This document shows, piece after piece, positions 34,298 to 42,213 of a DNA stretch of 44,575 bases (position 1 is its first letter; every line of letters starts with the position of its first letter). Source of the stretch: JBGANR01 sp044222225 (lineage in GTDB: Bacteria; Actinomycetota; Actinomycetes; Mycobacteriales; Mycobacteriaceae); assembly GCA_044222225.1 (NCBI GenBank), contig JBGANR010000032.1:1-44575 (forward strand), given 5' to 3'. The notes under the pieces were generated by a model. That model was not told the DNA's origin. It worked only from the letters and a program-made list of their open reading frames with translations, and searched no databases. The position numbers and the translations under genes were made by a program.

Positions 34298-35377
34298 ATG
34301 GCAAGGACGATGAACAGCGGCGCCTTACGGGTAGCGATGATCTTCGGGGGGTGGTCGTCGGAAAGAGCGGTATCGATGTCGAGTGCAGAGAAGGTGCGGC
34401 CGTATCTCGCTGATTCTAGACACTCGTTCATCGATGTGGAATTGACGGCCGACCATCGTTGGTTGGTCGGTGCGGAGCGGGTCGATGCGAATCCGGTCGA
34501 CTTCCTGTCGGAGATAGACGCCGTCTTTCTTCTGTTGCATGGGGTCGGAGGCGAAGACGGCGTCGTCCAGGGACTTCTGGAATCTCTGGGCGTGCCGTAC
34601 ACGGGGCCGGGTGTTGCTCCTTCGGCGGTATTCATGGATAAGATTCTCGCGAAGCGGCAGTTCTTGATCTCTTTGGCGAACACGCCGCGGTATACGACCG
34701 TTTCAGATATCGGCGGTTTCGACGGACGAAGCATGGACGAGTTGTGGGGGATCGTGTCAGGATGGGAATCGGCACGTTACGTGGTGAAGCCGTCCCGTCA
34801 TGGTTCGAGTCTCGGAGTTACGATCGCCAAGGATCGAGATGGTTTGCGCTCGGGAATCAAGGAGGCTTTTCGGTTCGATTCGGATGTGCTCGTCGAAGAG
34901 TTCGTGGAAGGCGTGGAGGTCCAGGTGGGTGTGATGGGGTCGGCGTCGGAGTTCGATCTCATGCCGCCGCTCGAGCTCGTGTTCAACGACGGTCAGGACT
35001 GGTTCGACCCAGAATCGAAGTATGGCCCGGACCGAACGCGAGTAGACTTCGTCGTTCCGGCGCGAATCTCGCACGCGAACCTTGAATATGTGCGACGAGT
35101 AGCGTCGAAGATCTATCGCGAGTACGCGTTCGACGGCTACGCGCGCTTCGATTTCATCGTACCGAAGATCGGCTTGCCCCACGTGTTGGAAGTCAATACG
35201 ATCACCGGAATGACGCCGACAAGCACTTTTCCGGTGATGGCCTCACACGATGGGTTGTCGTACTCAGATCTCGTCGATCGGCTTCTTGATCTGGCGATGG
35301 CGAGGTTTGGCAACAAAAAGCGAGGTGATCTTCCGGGTCGGCGCCGAGCGTCGGCGAATCTTTCGGTGAAAGAGTGA
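34298..35377 (+). CDS. D-alanine–D-alanine ligase-like ATP-grasp enzyme
   Basis: 359 residues from ATG 34298, which has AAGGAG 6 nt upstream; the frame opens at GTG 34253 without a site. Ddl motifs in order: FGGWSSERAVS with E22, LLHGVGGEDGVVQG (79–92), YTGPG, K115, VVKPSRHGSSLGV (162–174) with K164, VEEFVEG (199–205), omega-loop K241-Y242, ARFDF with R283, and LEVNTITGMT with E298, N300, G304. The omega-loop Tyr is the dipeptide-ligase type rather than the D-lactate (VanA) type. The Leu that lines the second-substrate pocket in E. coli DdlB (L282) is Thr310 here, and the usual Pro of NTxPGMT is Thr303, so the second residue may not be D-Ala. Inferred role: D-amino dipeptide synthesis or self-resistance in the GBL-controlled operon. 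A long basic tail ends the protein. Confidence 0.88.
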   Translation: MARTMNSGALRVAMIFGGWSSERAVSMSSAEKVRPYLADSRHSFIDVELTADHRWLVGAERVDANPVDFLSEIDAVFLLLHGVGGEDGVVQGLLESLGVPYTGPGVAPSAVFMDKILAKRQFLISLANTPRYTTVSDIGGFDGRSMDELWGIVSGWESARYVVKPSRHGSSLGVTIAKDRDGLRSGIKEAFRFDSDVLVEEFVEGVEVQVGVMGSASEFDLMPPLELVFNDGQDWFDPESKYGPDRTRVDFVVPARISHANLEYVRRVASKIYREYAFDGYARFDFIVPKIGLPHVLEVNTITGMTPTSTFPVMASHDGLSYSDLVDRLLDLAMARFGNKKRGDLPGRRRASANLSVKE

Positions 35378-35381
35378 GAGT

Positions 35382-36128
35382 GTGTACTACTGTGACGTCG
35401 TGGTGAAACATCCGTGCGCCGCCGTCGTCCTCGCCGCCGGCAAGGGGAGCCGGATGGGCGCCGAGGGCAACAAGGCGTACCTGACGATCGCCGGCCGAGC
35501 GATGGTGGCCTGGAGTCTGGCCGCCGTGCTCGCGGTCCCCGAGGTGACCCGGACGCTGCTCGTCACCCGCGGCGTCGACCTCGACCTGGCCCGCGAGGTG
35601 ATCGAGCGTGAGGTCGCCGGGGAGGTCGAGGTGATCGAGGGTGGGGCGTCGCGGCACGAATCGGAGCTGCTGGCGCTGCGGCACCTGGCGCCGGACATCG
35701 AGGCGGGCCGGATCGACGTCGTCCTGTTGCACGACGGGGCCCGGCCGCTGGCAGATGCGGCGATGATGCGCGAGGCGGTCGACGTCGCGCGGCGGTACGG
35801 CGGCGCTGTGCCGGGGTTCGGCGGCGGCGACATCGTCGAGGTGGGCCCCGACGGCGCCGTGCGTGCGGCCGGACCCGGCCTCGTCCGGGTTCAGACGCCC
35901 CAGGCGTTCCGGGCGCCCGAGCTGCTCGCGGCGTATGGGGCCGCCGAGCGGGAGGGTTTCGAGGGCACGGATACGTCGTCGAGCGTCGAGCGCTTCAGCG
36001 ATCTCGCGGTGCGGGTGTTCCCCGGTAGGGAGTCCAACATCAAGGTGACGTACGCGCCGGATCAGGCGCTCGCGGAACGGTTGCTCGGCAGGTGCGTCTC
36101 GAAGGCCGAACGCTCGACGGCGACGTAG
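35382..36128 (+). CDS. IspD-family cytidylyltransferase-like protein
   Basis: 248 residues; GTG 35382 is the first start, 4 nt after the Ddl stop, but GTG 35403 (MKHPCAAVVLAAG) is nearly as good and neither has a strong ribosome site. Nucleotidyltransferase fold: VVLAAGKGSRMG with NKAYL downstream, VVLLHDGARPL, QTPQAF, TDTSSSVERF and SNIKVTYAPDQALAERLL, all as in IspD, which forms CDP-methylerythritol in isoprenoid synthesis. No ispF or carD lies nearby, so it may be the housekeeping enzyme, a paralogue, or a polyol-phosphate cytidylyltransferase. GC jumps to island-external levels at its first codons. Its 3' end overlaps the convergent IspD-like gene by 67 bp. Confidence 0.75.
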   Translation: MYYCDVVVKHPCAAVVLAAGKGSRMGAEGNKAYLTIAGRAMVAWSLAAVLAVPEVTRTLLVTRGVDLDLAREVIEREVAGEVEVIEGGASRHESELLALRHLAPDIEAGRIDVVLLHDGARPLADAAMMREAVDVARRYGGAVPGFGGGDIVEVGPDGAVRAAGPGLVRVQTPQAFRAPELLAAYGAAEREGFEGTDTSSSVERFSDLAVRVFPGRESNIKVTYAPDQALAERLLGRCVSKAERSTAT

Positions 36129-36658
36129 ACGACGTCGACACCGGTCGCGAGACAGTACGTCAACTCGTCGGCCGAGGCCGATGCGAGCATCTCGCGCAGC
36201 ACGCGGACGCTCATCGCGCGCGGGTACTCGACAGATCGGAGATTCTCGCGGTCGACGGTCTGCAGGACCGTTCCGGAATCGTCGACGGCCTTGACGCTGT
36301 CGACCATGACGGTCGTCGGGAACGCCGCGTCGACGCCGGACCGGGCGAGATCGGTGATGGTGCGCCAGAGCTCGGTTGAGGCGAGTGGGCGCGCGGGGTC
36401 GTGGAGGAGGACGGCCTGGGCCGTGTCGTCCAGTGCCGCGACGCATTCCAGGCGCCCCGCGCCGGTAACGAACGTCACCGGCTCGGCCAGGCCCGCGCCG
36501 GTGAGTCTTGCCTGCGCGGTGGCGAGGGCGTCCGTCGCGCCGACGACGACGGGTGCCAGGTCGCAGGAGATGATCCGCCGAACCGCGTCGACCAGCGCAG
36601 ATGCGTCGACGCCGGGTTCCTCAAGGAGGACGGCCACGCGGATTGCGGGGGGCGTCAT
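36062..36658 (-). CDS. Degenerate IspD-like protein
   Basis: 198 residues. Similar in layout to the gene it converges on: VLLHDPARPLAS, a VVMVDSVKAVDDSG strand/loop, and RENLRSVEYPRAMSVRVL near the IspD 'TPQ' region. The N-terminal nucleotide-binding loop (LAAGxGxR) is absent; the N-terminus reads RVAVLLEEPGVDASALV. It is probably unable to bind CTP normally and may be a regulatory or partner subunit. The ATG is followed by a typical TPPAIRVAVLL opening; upstream TAGCAT (36711–36716, minus strand) could be a -10. Divergent from the ABC operon. Confidence 0.6.
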   Translation of the reverse strand: MTPPAIRVAVLLEEPGVDASALVDAVRRIISCDLAPVVVGATDALATAQARLTGAGLAEPVTFVTGAGRLECVAALDDTAQAVLLHDPARPLASTELWRTITDLARSGVDAAFPTTVMVDSVKAVDDSGTVLQTVDRENLRSVEYPRAMSVRVLREMLASASADELTYCLATGVDVVYVAVERSAFETHLPSNRSASA

Positions 36659-36723
36659 GCGGGCCGAGCTCCGGCGTTCGGGGCGCAGGCGCGGCGATCA
36701 GACATCGGCCGATGCTAGCGGAA

Positions 36724-36780
36724 TCCGACCGGTGTTTGTCCGTCAGAGGGGCGATGCGGCGATATACGTCGCGTCTACCC
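36724..36780. repeat. Family A hairpin repeat, copy 2
   Basis: Starts TCCGACCGGTGTTTGTC, then CAGAGGGGCGATGCGGC-GATATAC-GTCGCGTC. The stem GATGCGGC/GTCGCGTC keeps pairing through two G:T pairs where copy 1 has G:C or C:G pairs. It lies between divergent genes, so it is not acting as a terminator for either. Confidence 0.7.
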
Positions 36781-36825
36781 GTCTCGCGACAGTTTTCGCT
36801 GCGCGGCCGGTCGTCGATGTGGGCC

Positions 36826-36855
36826 TTGACACCTCCTCGGGCAGGCCGTTAGCCT
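36826..36855 (+). promoter_or_regulatory. Promoter of the ABC importer operon
   Basis: -35 TTGACA (36826–36831), 18-nt spacer, -10 TAGCCT (36850–36855). Transcription would begin near 36862, immediately before the perfect palindrome at 36865–36884, about 100 nt ahead of the lipoprotein start. Confidence 0.7.
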
Positions 36856-36864
36856 CATCACACC

Positions 36865-36884
36865 ATGATAGATCGATCTATCAT
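36865..36884. promoter_or_regulatory. Operator 1, perfect 20-bp palindrome
   Basis: ATGATAGATCGATCTATCAT, a perfect palindrome with central CG, as is usual for LacI-family operators. It would cover about +3 to +22 of the transcript from the TTGACA/TAGCCT promoter. The LacI-type gene at the end of the same gene set (42214–43230) is the natural candidate to bind it. Confidence 0.7.
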
Positions 36885-36933
36885 CGATTGGTCCAACTCT
36901 CGGAGCCTCGTCTGCGTCCGGAGTTTCAACGTC

Positions 36934-36953
36934 ATGATGGATCGATCTACCGA
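36934..36953. promoter_or_regulatory. Operator 2, partial copy of the palindrome
   Basis: ATGATGGATCGATCTACCGA matches operator 1 at 16 of 20 positions, keeping GATCGATC in the centre. Centres are 69 bp apart. It ends just before the AGGAG ribosome site of the lipoprotein gene. Confidence 0.6.
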
Positions 36954-36965
36954 GAGGAGAGATGA

Positions 36966-37994
36966 ATGAGAAGAAGACTGCTCGCGATCATCGGAGCGGT
37001 GGTGATGATCGCGGGTCTGGCTGCATGCGGGCTGAGCTCCGGGCCGAGTTCGACGGCGTTGATCATCTACACGTCGCGGCCCAAGGCGATCGCGACCGGC
37101 GTGCTCAAGGACTTCGAGGAGGCGTTCCCCGAATACAAGGGGCGCGTGCGCATGCTGACGCTCGGCGCGAGTGAGGTGGTCGAGCGGATTCGGGCCGAAT
37201 CCTATCGGCCGCAGGCCGATATCTGGTGGGGCGGCACGTCGCAGCAATTCACGCAGGGCGTCCAGCGGGGATTGCTGCAGCCCGCGCCGGCGGACGTCGT
37301 GGCGCGGGTGCCGGAACGCTATCGCGGCCCCGACGGCACCTGGCTCGCCGAGATGCGAATGGCACAGATCATGTTCTACAACAACAAAGCGATGGACGCG
37401 GCCGTGGCACCGAAAGACTGGGACGACCTCATCGCACCCGGAATGCAGGGAAAGATCCTCATCCGCGACGTCGCGGCGTCGGGAACGATGCGGAGCGTCT
37501 ATTCCGCGTTGATCGGCCGGACGTTCGCGGCGAGCGGGCCGAATCCCGGATACGACTACCTGCGTGCGCTGGACCGGAACACGAAGGACTACACGGCCAA
37601 TCCGAGTGACCTCTTCCTGCGCATCCAGCGGCAGGAGGCGCCCGTGAGCATCTGGAACCTGCAGGACGTGCTGGTCCAGCGCTCGAAGAGCGCGCCGTTC
37701 ACGCCGGTGGTGCCCGCGTCGGGCGCGCCGATCCTGCTCGACGGCGTCGGCAAGATCGCCAAGGCGCCGCACGGAGAGGCCGCCGACAAGTTTCTGGAGT
37801 TCCTGCTGCGGGCGCAGACCCAGCAGAAACTCGCCGATTCGTCTTTCCAATTGCCGACGGTGCCGCTGCCGCGCGAACCCGGCTGGGTCACCGAGATCGG
37901 GCTCAAGGAGATGCCGGTCGACTGGACGCTCGTCAACAAGCATGAAACCGACTGGATGAATCACTGGGTCCAGCAGATCAAGAACCGCGGCTGA
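36966..37994 (+). CDS. ABC importer substrate-binding lipoprotein
   Basis: 342 residues; ATG 36966 has AGGAG 6 nt upstream (an ATG at 36962 is out of frame). Lipobox AGLAAC (Cys 21). Periplasmic-binding fold of the Fe3+/2-aminoethylphosphonate/polyamine type: LIIYTSRPKAIATGVLKDFE at the N-terminus, ADIWWGGTSQQF, FYNNKAM, DWDDLIAPGMQGKI and SGTMRSVYSAL. Ligand cannot be fixed from sequence. Forms one operon with the ATPase, permease and lyase. The two palindromes lie between its promoter and start. Confidence 0.88.
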   Translation: MRRRLLAIIGAVVMIAGLAACGLSSGPSSTALIIYTSRPKAIATGVLKDFEEAFPEYKGRVRMLTLGASEVVERIRAESYRPQADIWWGGTSQQFTQGVQRGLLQPAPADVVARVPERYRGPDGTWLAEMRMAQIMFYNNKAMDAAVAPKDWDDLIAPGMQGKILIRDVAASGTMRSVYSALIGRTFAASGPNPGYDYLRALDRNTKDYTANPSDLFLRIQRQEAPVSIWNLQDVLVQRSKSAPFTPVVPASGAPILLDGVGKIAKAPHGEAADKFLEFLLRAQTQQKLADSSFQLPTVPLPREPGWVTEIGLKEMPVDWTLVNKHETDWMNHWVQQIKNRG

Positions 37995-38020
37995 GCCGCC
38001 GGCCATAACCGGGAGTCGTC

Positions 38021-39094
38021 ATGACATCGATCAGATTCGATGAGATCACCAAGAACTACGGAGAAAAGACCCGCATCGCCATGGACGTCACCGTGGAATC
38101 CGGGGAATTGTTCACCCTGCTCGGACCGTCCGGCTGCGGGAAATCGACACTGCTACGCATGGTCGCGGGATTCGTCGCACCCACCAGCGGGCGGATCATG
38201 CTCGGCGACAAGGACGTCACCACGGCGCCGCCGAATCGCCGGGACACCGGAATGGTGTTCCAGAATTACGCGCTGTTCCCGCACATGACCGTCGCGGAGA
38301 ACACCGCCTACGGACTCAAAGTGCGGCGCGTCGGCAAGGCCGAGCGGGACCGACGGGTCGAGCATGCACTCAAGCAGGTCGGCCTGGCCGGCTACGGCGA
38401 CCGGCGCGTCGACCAACTCTCGGGCGGCCAGCAGCAGCGCGTCGCGCTCGCCCGGGCCATCGTCGTCGCGCCGACCGTGCTGCTGCTCGACGAACCGCTC
38501 TCCAACCTCGACGCCAAGCTCCGCGAGGAGACGCGCAGCGAGATCCGCCGGGTCCAGACGGAATCGGGCATCACCGCGCTGTACGTCACGCACGATCAGG
38601 CCGAGGCGATGGCCATGAGCGATCGGATCGCCGTCCTCGAAGGCGGCACCGTGCACCAGGTCGACACCCCGGACGCCGTCTACCACCGGCCGCGGACGTC
38701 GTTCGTCGCGCGGTTCATCGGGCGCAGCAACGTCGTGCCCGGCACGGTCGCGGCCGTGCGCGACGGCGCCGTCGAGGTCGACCTCGACGGCGGAGCACGC
38801 GTCGAGGCGCCGACTCCGGACGTCGACGTGACCGCCGGCGACCCCGTCGCCGTCTCGCTGCGGCCCGAGACCCTCGGCTTCGTGCCGGACGGCGACGGCC
38901 TGTTCACCGGACGCGTCGTCGACAGTGAGTTCACCGGCGCGACGACGACCTACACCGTGGAATCAAGGAAAGCGGGGGAATCGGGCGAGCTCACGCTGTA
39001 CGTCACCGTCGCCGCGACCGGCGCGCGGCCGTCGGTCGGCGACGCCGTCTCGGTCGGGATCGTCTCCGGACGCGCCTGGGTGGTGCTGCGATGA
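38021..39094 (+). CDS. ABC importer ATPase
   Basis: 357 residues; ATG after GGGAG. Walker A GPSGCGKST (35–43), Q-loop in MVFQNYALFPHMTV, signature LSGGQQQRVALARAI, Walker B VLLLDEPLSNLD and switch His in YVTHDQAEAM. The C-terminal ~110 residues form a TOBE-type regulatory domain, as in PotA/FbpC/UgpC relatives. Stop overlaps the permease start by 4 nt (ATGA). Confidence 0.95.
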   Translation: MTSIRFDEITKNYGEKTRIAMDVTVESGELFTLLGPSGCGKSTLLRMVAGFVAPTSGRIMLGDKDVTTAPPNRRDTGMVFQNYALFPHMTVAENTAYGLKVRRVGKAERDRRVEHALKQVGLAGYGDRRVDQLSGGQQQRVALARAIVVAPTVLLLDEPLSNLDAKLREETRSEIRRVQTESGITALYVTHDQAEAMAMSDRIAVLEGGTVHQVDTPDAVYHRPRTSFVARFIGRSNVVPGTVAAVRDGAVEVDLDGGARVEAPTPDVDVTAGDPVAVSLRPETLGFVPDGDGLFTGRVVDSEFTGATTTYTVESRKAGESGELTLYVTVAATGARPSVGDAVSVGIVSGRAWVVLR

Positions 39095-40800
39095 CGGCGC
39101 CCGCCCGCGCCCGGCTGCGGCTGCCCGGCGCGTCCAGTGACAGGTTCGTCTACTTTCTGGCGATCCCCGTCGTCGCGATCCTGTTCTTCCTCGTCGTCGT
39201 GCCGATGGCGTATACGGCCGTCACGAGCGGTGGCGGCGACGGCGTCACGGCGAACTACGGGACGTTCCTCGACGGCAGTTCGCGCACCGCGCTGACGCTG
39301 TCGATCGTCATCTCGCTGGCCTCCGTCGTGGGCTGCGGCGTCGTCGGCACCGGGCTCGCGGTGCTGCTCACCCGCTTCGAGTTCCCCGGACGCCGGTTGC
39401 TCGAGACCGTCGCGATCCTGCCGATGGCGCTGCCGCCGCTCATCGGCGCCGTGAGCTTCGTGCTGCTCTACAGCGAGACCGGGATCATCCCGCGCGCGCT
39501 GGCCGAGTGGTTCGGCGTGTCGGCGGCGTCCGTCGCGGTCGGCGGGGTCGGCGGTGTCGTGCTGGTGCACGTCTTCACCATGTATCCGTTCTTCTACCTG
39601 CCGGTCTCGGCAGGGCTGGCGGGCATGGACTCGTCGATCGAATCGGCCGCCTACAACCTCGGCGCGAGCCGGACGCGGGTGTGGCGCACGGTCATCCTGC
39701 CGATGCTGACGCCCGCGCTCGTCTCGGGGGCGTTGCTGACGTTCATGATCTCGATGGCGTCGTTCACGGCGCCGCAGCTCTACAACGTGCAGACGCTGAC
39801 GATGCAGATCGTGGCGACCAAGACCGTCGGCAAGCAGGAACTCGCCGCGACACAGTCGACGGTGCTCGCCATCGTCTCCATCGCCTTCCTCATCGGCATG
39901 AAGTGGTACCAGGGCCGACGCGTGCACCGGAGCCTGTCGAAGGGCATTCAGCGGGACCGGACGCGCAGTGCCGGAGCGGTGCGCTGGTTCGCGGGCGCCG
40001 GATCGGTGCTGCTCACCGTCGTGCTCATGGCGCCGGTGCTGACGATCGTGCTTGTCTCGTTCTCGGTGGACGCGCTGTGGACGACGCAGATCGTGCCGCC
40101 GGAATACACGCTGCAGAACTACACGACGCTGTTCACCGACCCGGCGAGCCTGCTGCCGATCTCGGTCAGCGTCCAACTCAGCCTGCTCGCCACGATCGGC
40201 GCCATCCTGCTCGGCGTCACGGCGTCGTACGTCATCGCGCGGTGGCGCGGCCCCGGACGCTGGTGGATCGACATCATGATCATGCTGCCGTGGGCGCTGC
40301 CGGGCACCGTCATCGGCGTCAACCTCGTCAACGCGTTCAACGAGCCGCAGCCGTCGAACCTCGGCCTTTCGCTGGTCGGCACCCTGTGGATCCTGCCGAT
40401 CGCCTACATCGTTCGGTTCGTGCCGCTGATCTTCCGGTCGACCAACGCGGCGCTCGACTCGGTCGACCCGTCGATCGAGGAGGCGGCGCGCAACCTCGGC
40501 GCCGGGCCGTTCACCGCGATGCGGACGGTGACGTTGCCGCTCATCGCGAAGGGGATCGTGGCCGGCGCGCTGCTGGCGTTCGTCGACGGCGTCGGCGAAT
40601 ACGTCGCGTCGGTGGTGGTCTACCCGGCCAGCTATCCGCCGCTGTCGGTGGAGATCTACAACAGGATCTACTCGTCGGAGTTCGGCTCGGCCGCGGCGTA
40701 CGGATCGTTGCAGATCGGTCTCATCGTCATCGTGCTGGTGGTGAACACGGCGTTGCAGCGGGGCAAGCGAGGCGCGGCCGAGACCGTGGCGGCCGCGTGA
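39091..40800 (+). CDS. ABC importer permease, two fused transmembrane domains
   Basis: 569 residues, about twelve helices: two BPD_transp_1 domains in one chain (FbpB/ThiP-like arrangement). Each has an EAA-type coupling loop: SIESAAYNLGASRTRVWRTV (about 184–203) and SIEEAARNLGAGPFTAMRTV (about 461–480). A basic linker (about 275–295) joins the halves. A single fused permease fits the iron/thiamine/phosphonate importer group suggested by the binding protein. Confidence 0.94.
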   Translation: MTAPARARLRLPGASSDRFVYFLAIPVVAILFFLVVVPMAYTAVTSGGGDGVTANYGTFLDGSSRTALTLSIVISLASVVGCGVVGTGLAVLLTRFEFPGRRLLETVAILPMALPPLIGAVSFVLLYSETGIIPRALAEWFGVSAASVAVGGVGGVVLVHVFTMYPFFYLPVSAGLAGMDSSIESAAYNLGASRTRVWRTVILPMLTPALVSGALLTFMISMASFTAPQLYNVQTLTMQIVATKTVGKQELAATQSTVLAIVSIAFLIGMKWYQGRRVHRSLSKGIQRDRTRSAGAVRWFAGAGSVLLTVVLMAPVLTIVLVSFSVDALWTTQIVPPEYTLQNYTTLFTDPASLLPISVSVQLSLLATIGAILLGVTASYVIARWRGPGRWWIDIMIMLPWALPGTVIGVNLVNAFNEPQPSNLGLSLVGTLWILPIAYIVRFVPLIFRSTNAALDSVDPSIEEAARNLGAGPFTAMRTVTLPLIAKGIVAGALLAFVDGVGEYVASVVVYPASYPPLSVEIYNRIYSSEFGSAAAYGSLQIGLIVIVLVVNTALQRGKRGAAETVAAA

Positions 40801-40828
40801 TCCGCGTCAGGGAGAAGGGGGACGGGCG

Positions 40829-42169
40829 TTGAAGAAACGCTTCACGGCGGGGCGGGTGCCGGAGACGCCGATGGACTCGCTGTTCACCGAGTCGGCGAGA
40901 CGGCAGGCGTGGCTGGACGTCGAAGGTGCGCTCGCGGCCGCACAGGCGGCGGAGGGGGTGATCCCCGCCGCGGCCGGCGAGGCCGTCGTCGCGGCGTGCC
41001 GGGTCGACCTGCTGGACGCCGGCCGCGTCGACGCCGCGATCCTGCGGACCAGCCATCCGCTGATGGGGCTCGTCGTCGAACTCGCCGACCTCGTCGGGCC
41101 GGAGCACGGCGGCTGGGTGCACTGGGGCGCCACCACCCAGAACATCACCCAGACCGGCGACACGCTGTTGCTCACCCGGGCCAGGGCGATCGTGGCCGAC
41201 GAGATCCGGCGGATCGTCGTCGCCCTGGCCGGCCTGGCCGAGCGCAGCGCCGACCTGGTGATGCCCGGCCGGACGCACGGGCAGCACGCGGTGCCCATCA
41301 CGTTCGGCTTCAAGGTGGCCGCCTGGATCGACGAGTACCTGCGACACCTGGACCGGCTCGAGGAGCTGCGGCCCCGGCTCGCCGTGGCGCTGCTCGGGGG
41401 TGCGGCCGGGACGTCGGCGGCGCTCGGTGATTCGGCGGTCGCCGTGCAGCGGGGCGTCGCCGATCGGTTGGGACTGCGCCCGATGACGGTGCCGTCACGG
41501 GTCGTGGTCGATCACGCCGTCGAGTTCGTGACGCTGCTCCGCATGGTCGCGACGACGACCGGACGCCTCGCCCGGGAGCTGTACCAGCTGATGAAGACCG
41601 AGTACGGCGAGGCGGAGGAGCCGGTCCCGGCGGGGACCGTGGGGAGTTCGACGATGCCGCACAAGCGCAATCCGCAGCTCTGCCAGGACATCATCGGTCT
41701 GACGGCGCAGGTGCGGGCGTCGGTGCCGCTGGCGTTCGAGTTCGCGCTCGGCGAGCACGAGTCGGACAACGGATCGTCGGAGCTCTTCGACGTGCAGCGC
41801 CGGGCGTGCGAGCTCTCCGGCGAGGCGCTCGTACGGGTGCGCGTCATCGCCGAAGGAGTGGTGTTGCACCCCGAGCGGATGCGGCGCAACCTCGACCTCA
41901 CCGGCGGACTCATCGCGTCCGAAGCCGTCATGATGGCGCTGGCCGGCGCCGTCGGTCGGCAGGACGCGCACGAGATCGTCTACGAGGCGGCGCAGGCGGC
42001 GGCTACCGGTGCGGGTTCGTTCACCGCGCGGCTGGCGGCCGATCCGCGGATCGCCGCGGCGCTCGACGCGTCGGCCATCGCCGAGCTGCTGGCCCCGGAA
42101 TCGCACATCGGACGGGCGGCGGAGATCGCGCGGGAGCAGGCGGCGCGCGGACGGGCGGTGGGCGGCTGA
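40829..42169 (+). CDS. Fumarase/aspartase-superfamily lyase (PurB/PcaB-like)
   Basis: 446 residues; TTG start with GGAGAAGGGGG upstream. Three conserved regions of the superfamily: HWGATTQNITQTGD (98–111), GRTHGQHAVPITFG (147–160), and the signature GSSTMPHKRNP (272–282) on the flexible catalytic loop. It resembles adenylosuccinate lyase and 3-carboxy-muconate cycloisomerase but the reaction cannot be named. Members remove fumarate from N-succinyl substrates or cycloisomerise muconates. Co-transcription with an importer suggests it degrades the imported compound, such as an N-succinyl or aminopolycarboxylate molecule (inference). 28 nt separate it from the permease gene. Confidence 0.88.
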   Translation: MKKRFTAGRVPETPMDSLFTESARRQAWLDVEGALAAAQAAEGVIPAAAGEAVVAACRVDLLDAGRVDAAILRTSHPLMGLVVELADLVGPEHGGWVHWGATTQNITQTGDTLLLTRARAIVADEIRRIVVALAGLAERSADLVMPGRTHGQHAVPITFGFKVAAWIDEYLRHLDRLEELRPRLAVALLGGAAGTSAALGDSAVAVQRGVADRLGLRPMTVPSRVVVDHAVEFVTLLRMVATTTGRLARELYQLMKTEYGEAEEPVPAGTVGSSTMPHKRNPQLCQDIIGLTAQVRASVPLAFEFALGEHESDNGSSELFDVQRRACELSGEALVRVRVIAEGVVLHPERMRRNLDLTGGLIASEAVMMALAGAVGRQDAHEIVYEAAQAAATGAGSFTARLAADPRIAAALDASAIAELLAPESHIGRAAEIAREQAARGRAVGG

Positions 42170-42213
42170 TCGGCGCGGCGGTGCTCGACCGCGCTCGTGG
42201 ATACGATCGTGCG

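Noticed and set aside
32934..35377. Van-type vancomycin resistance cluster
   Set aside because: No VanH, VanX or VanXY, VanT or VanRS neighbours; the omega-loop has Tyr, not the VanA-type His.
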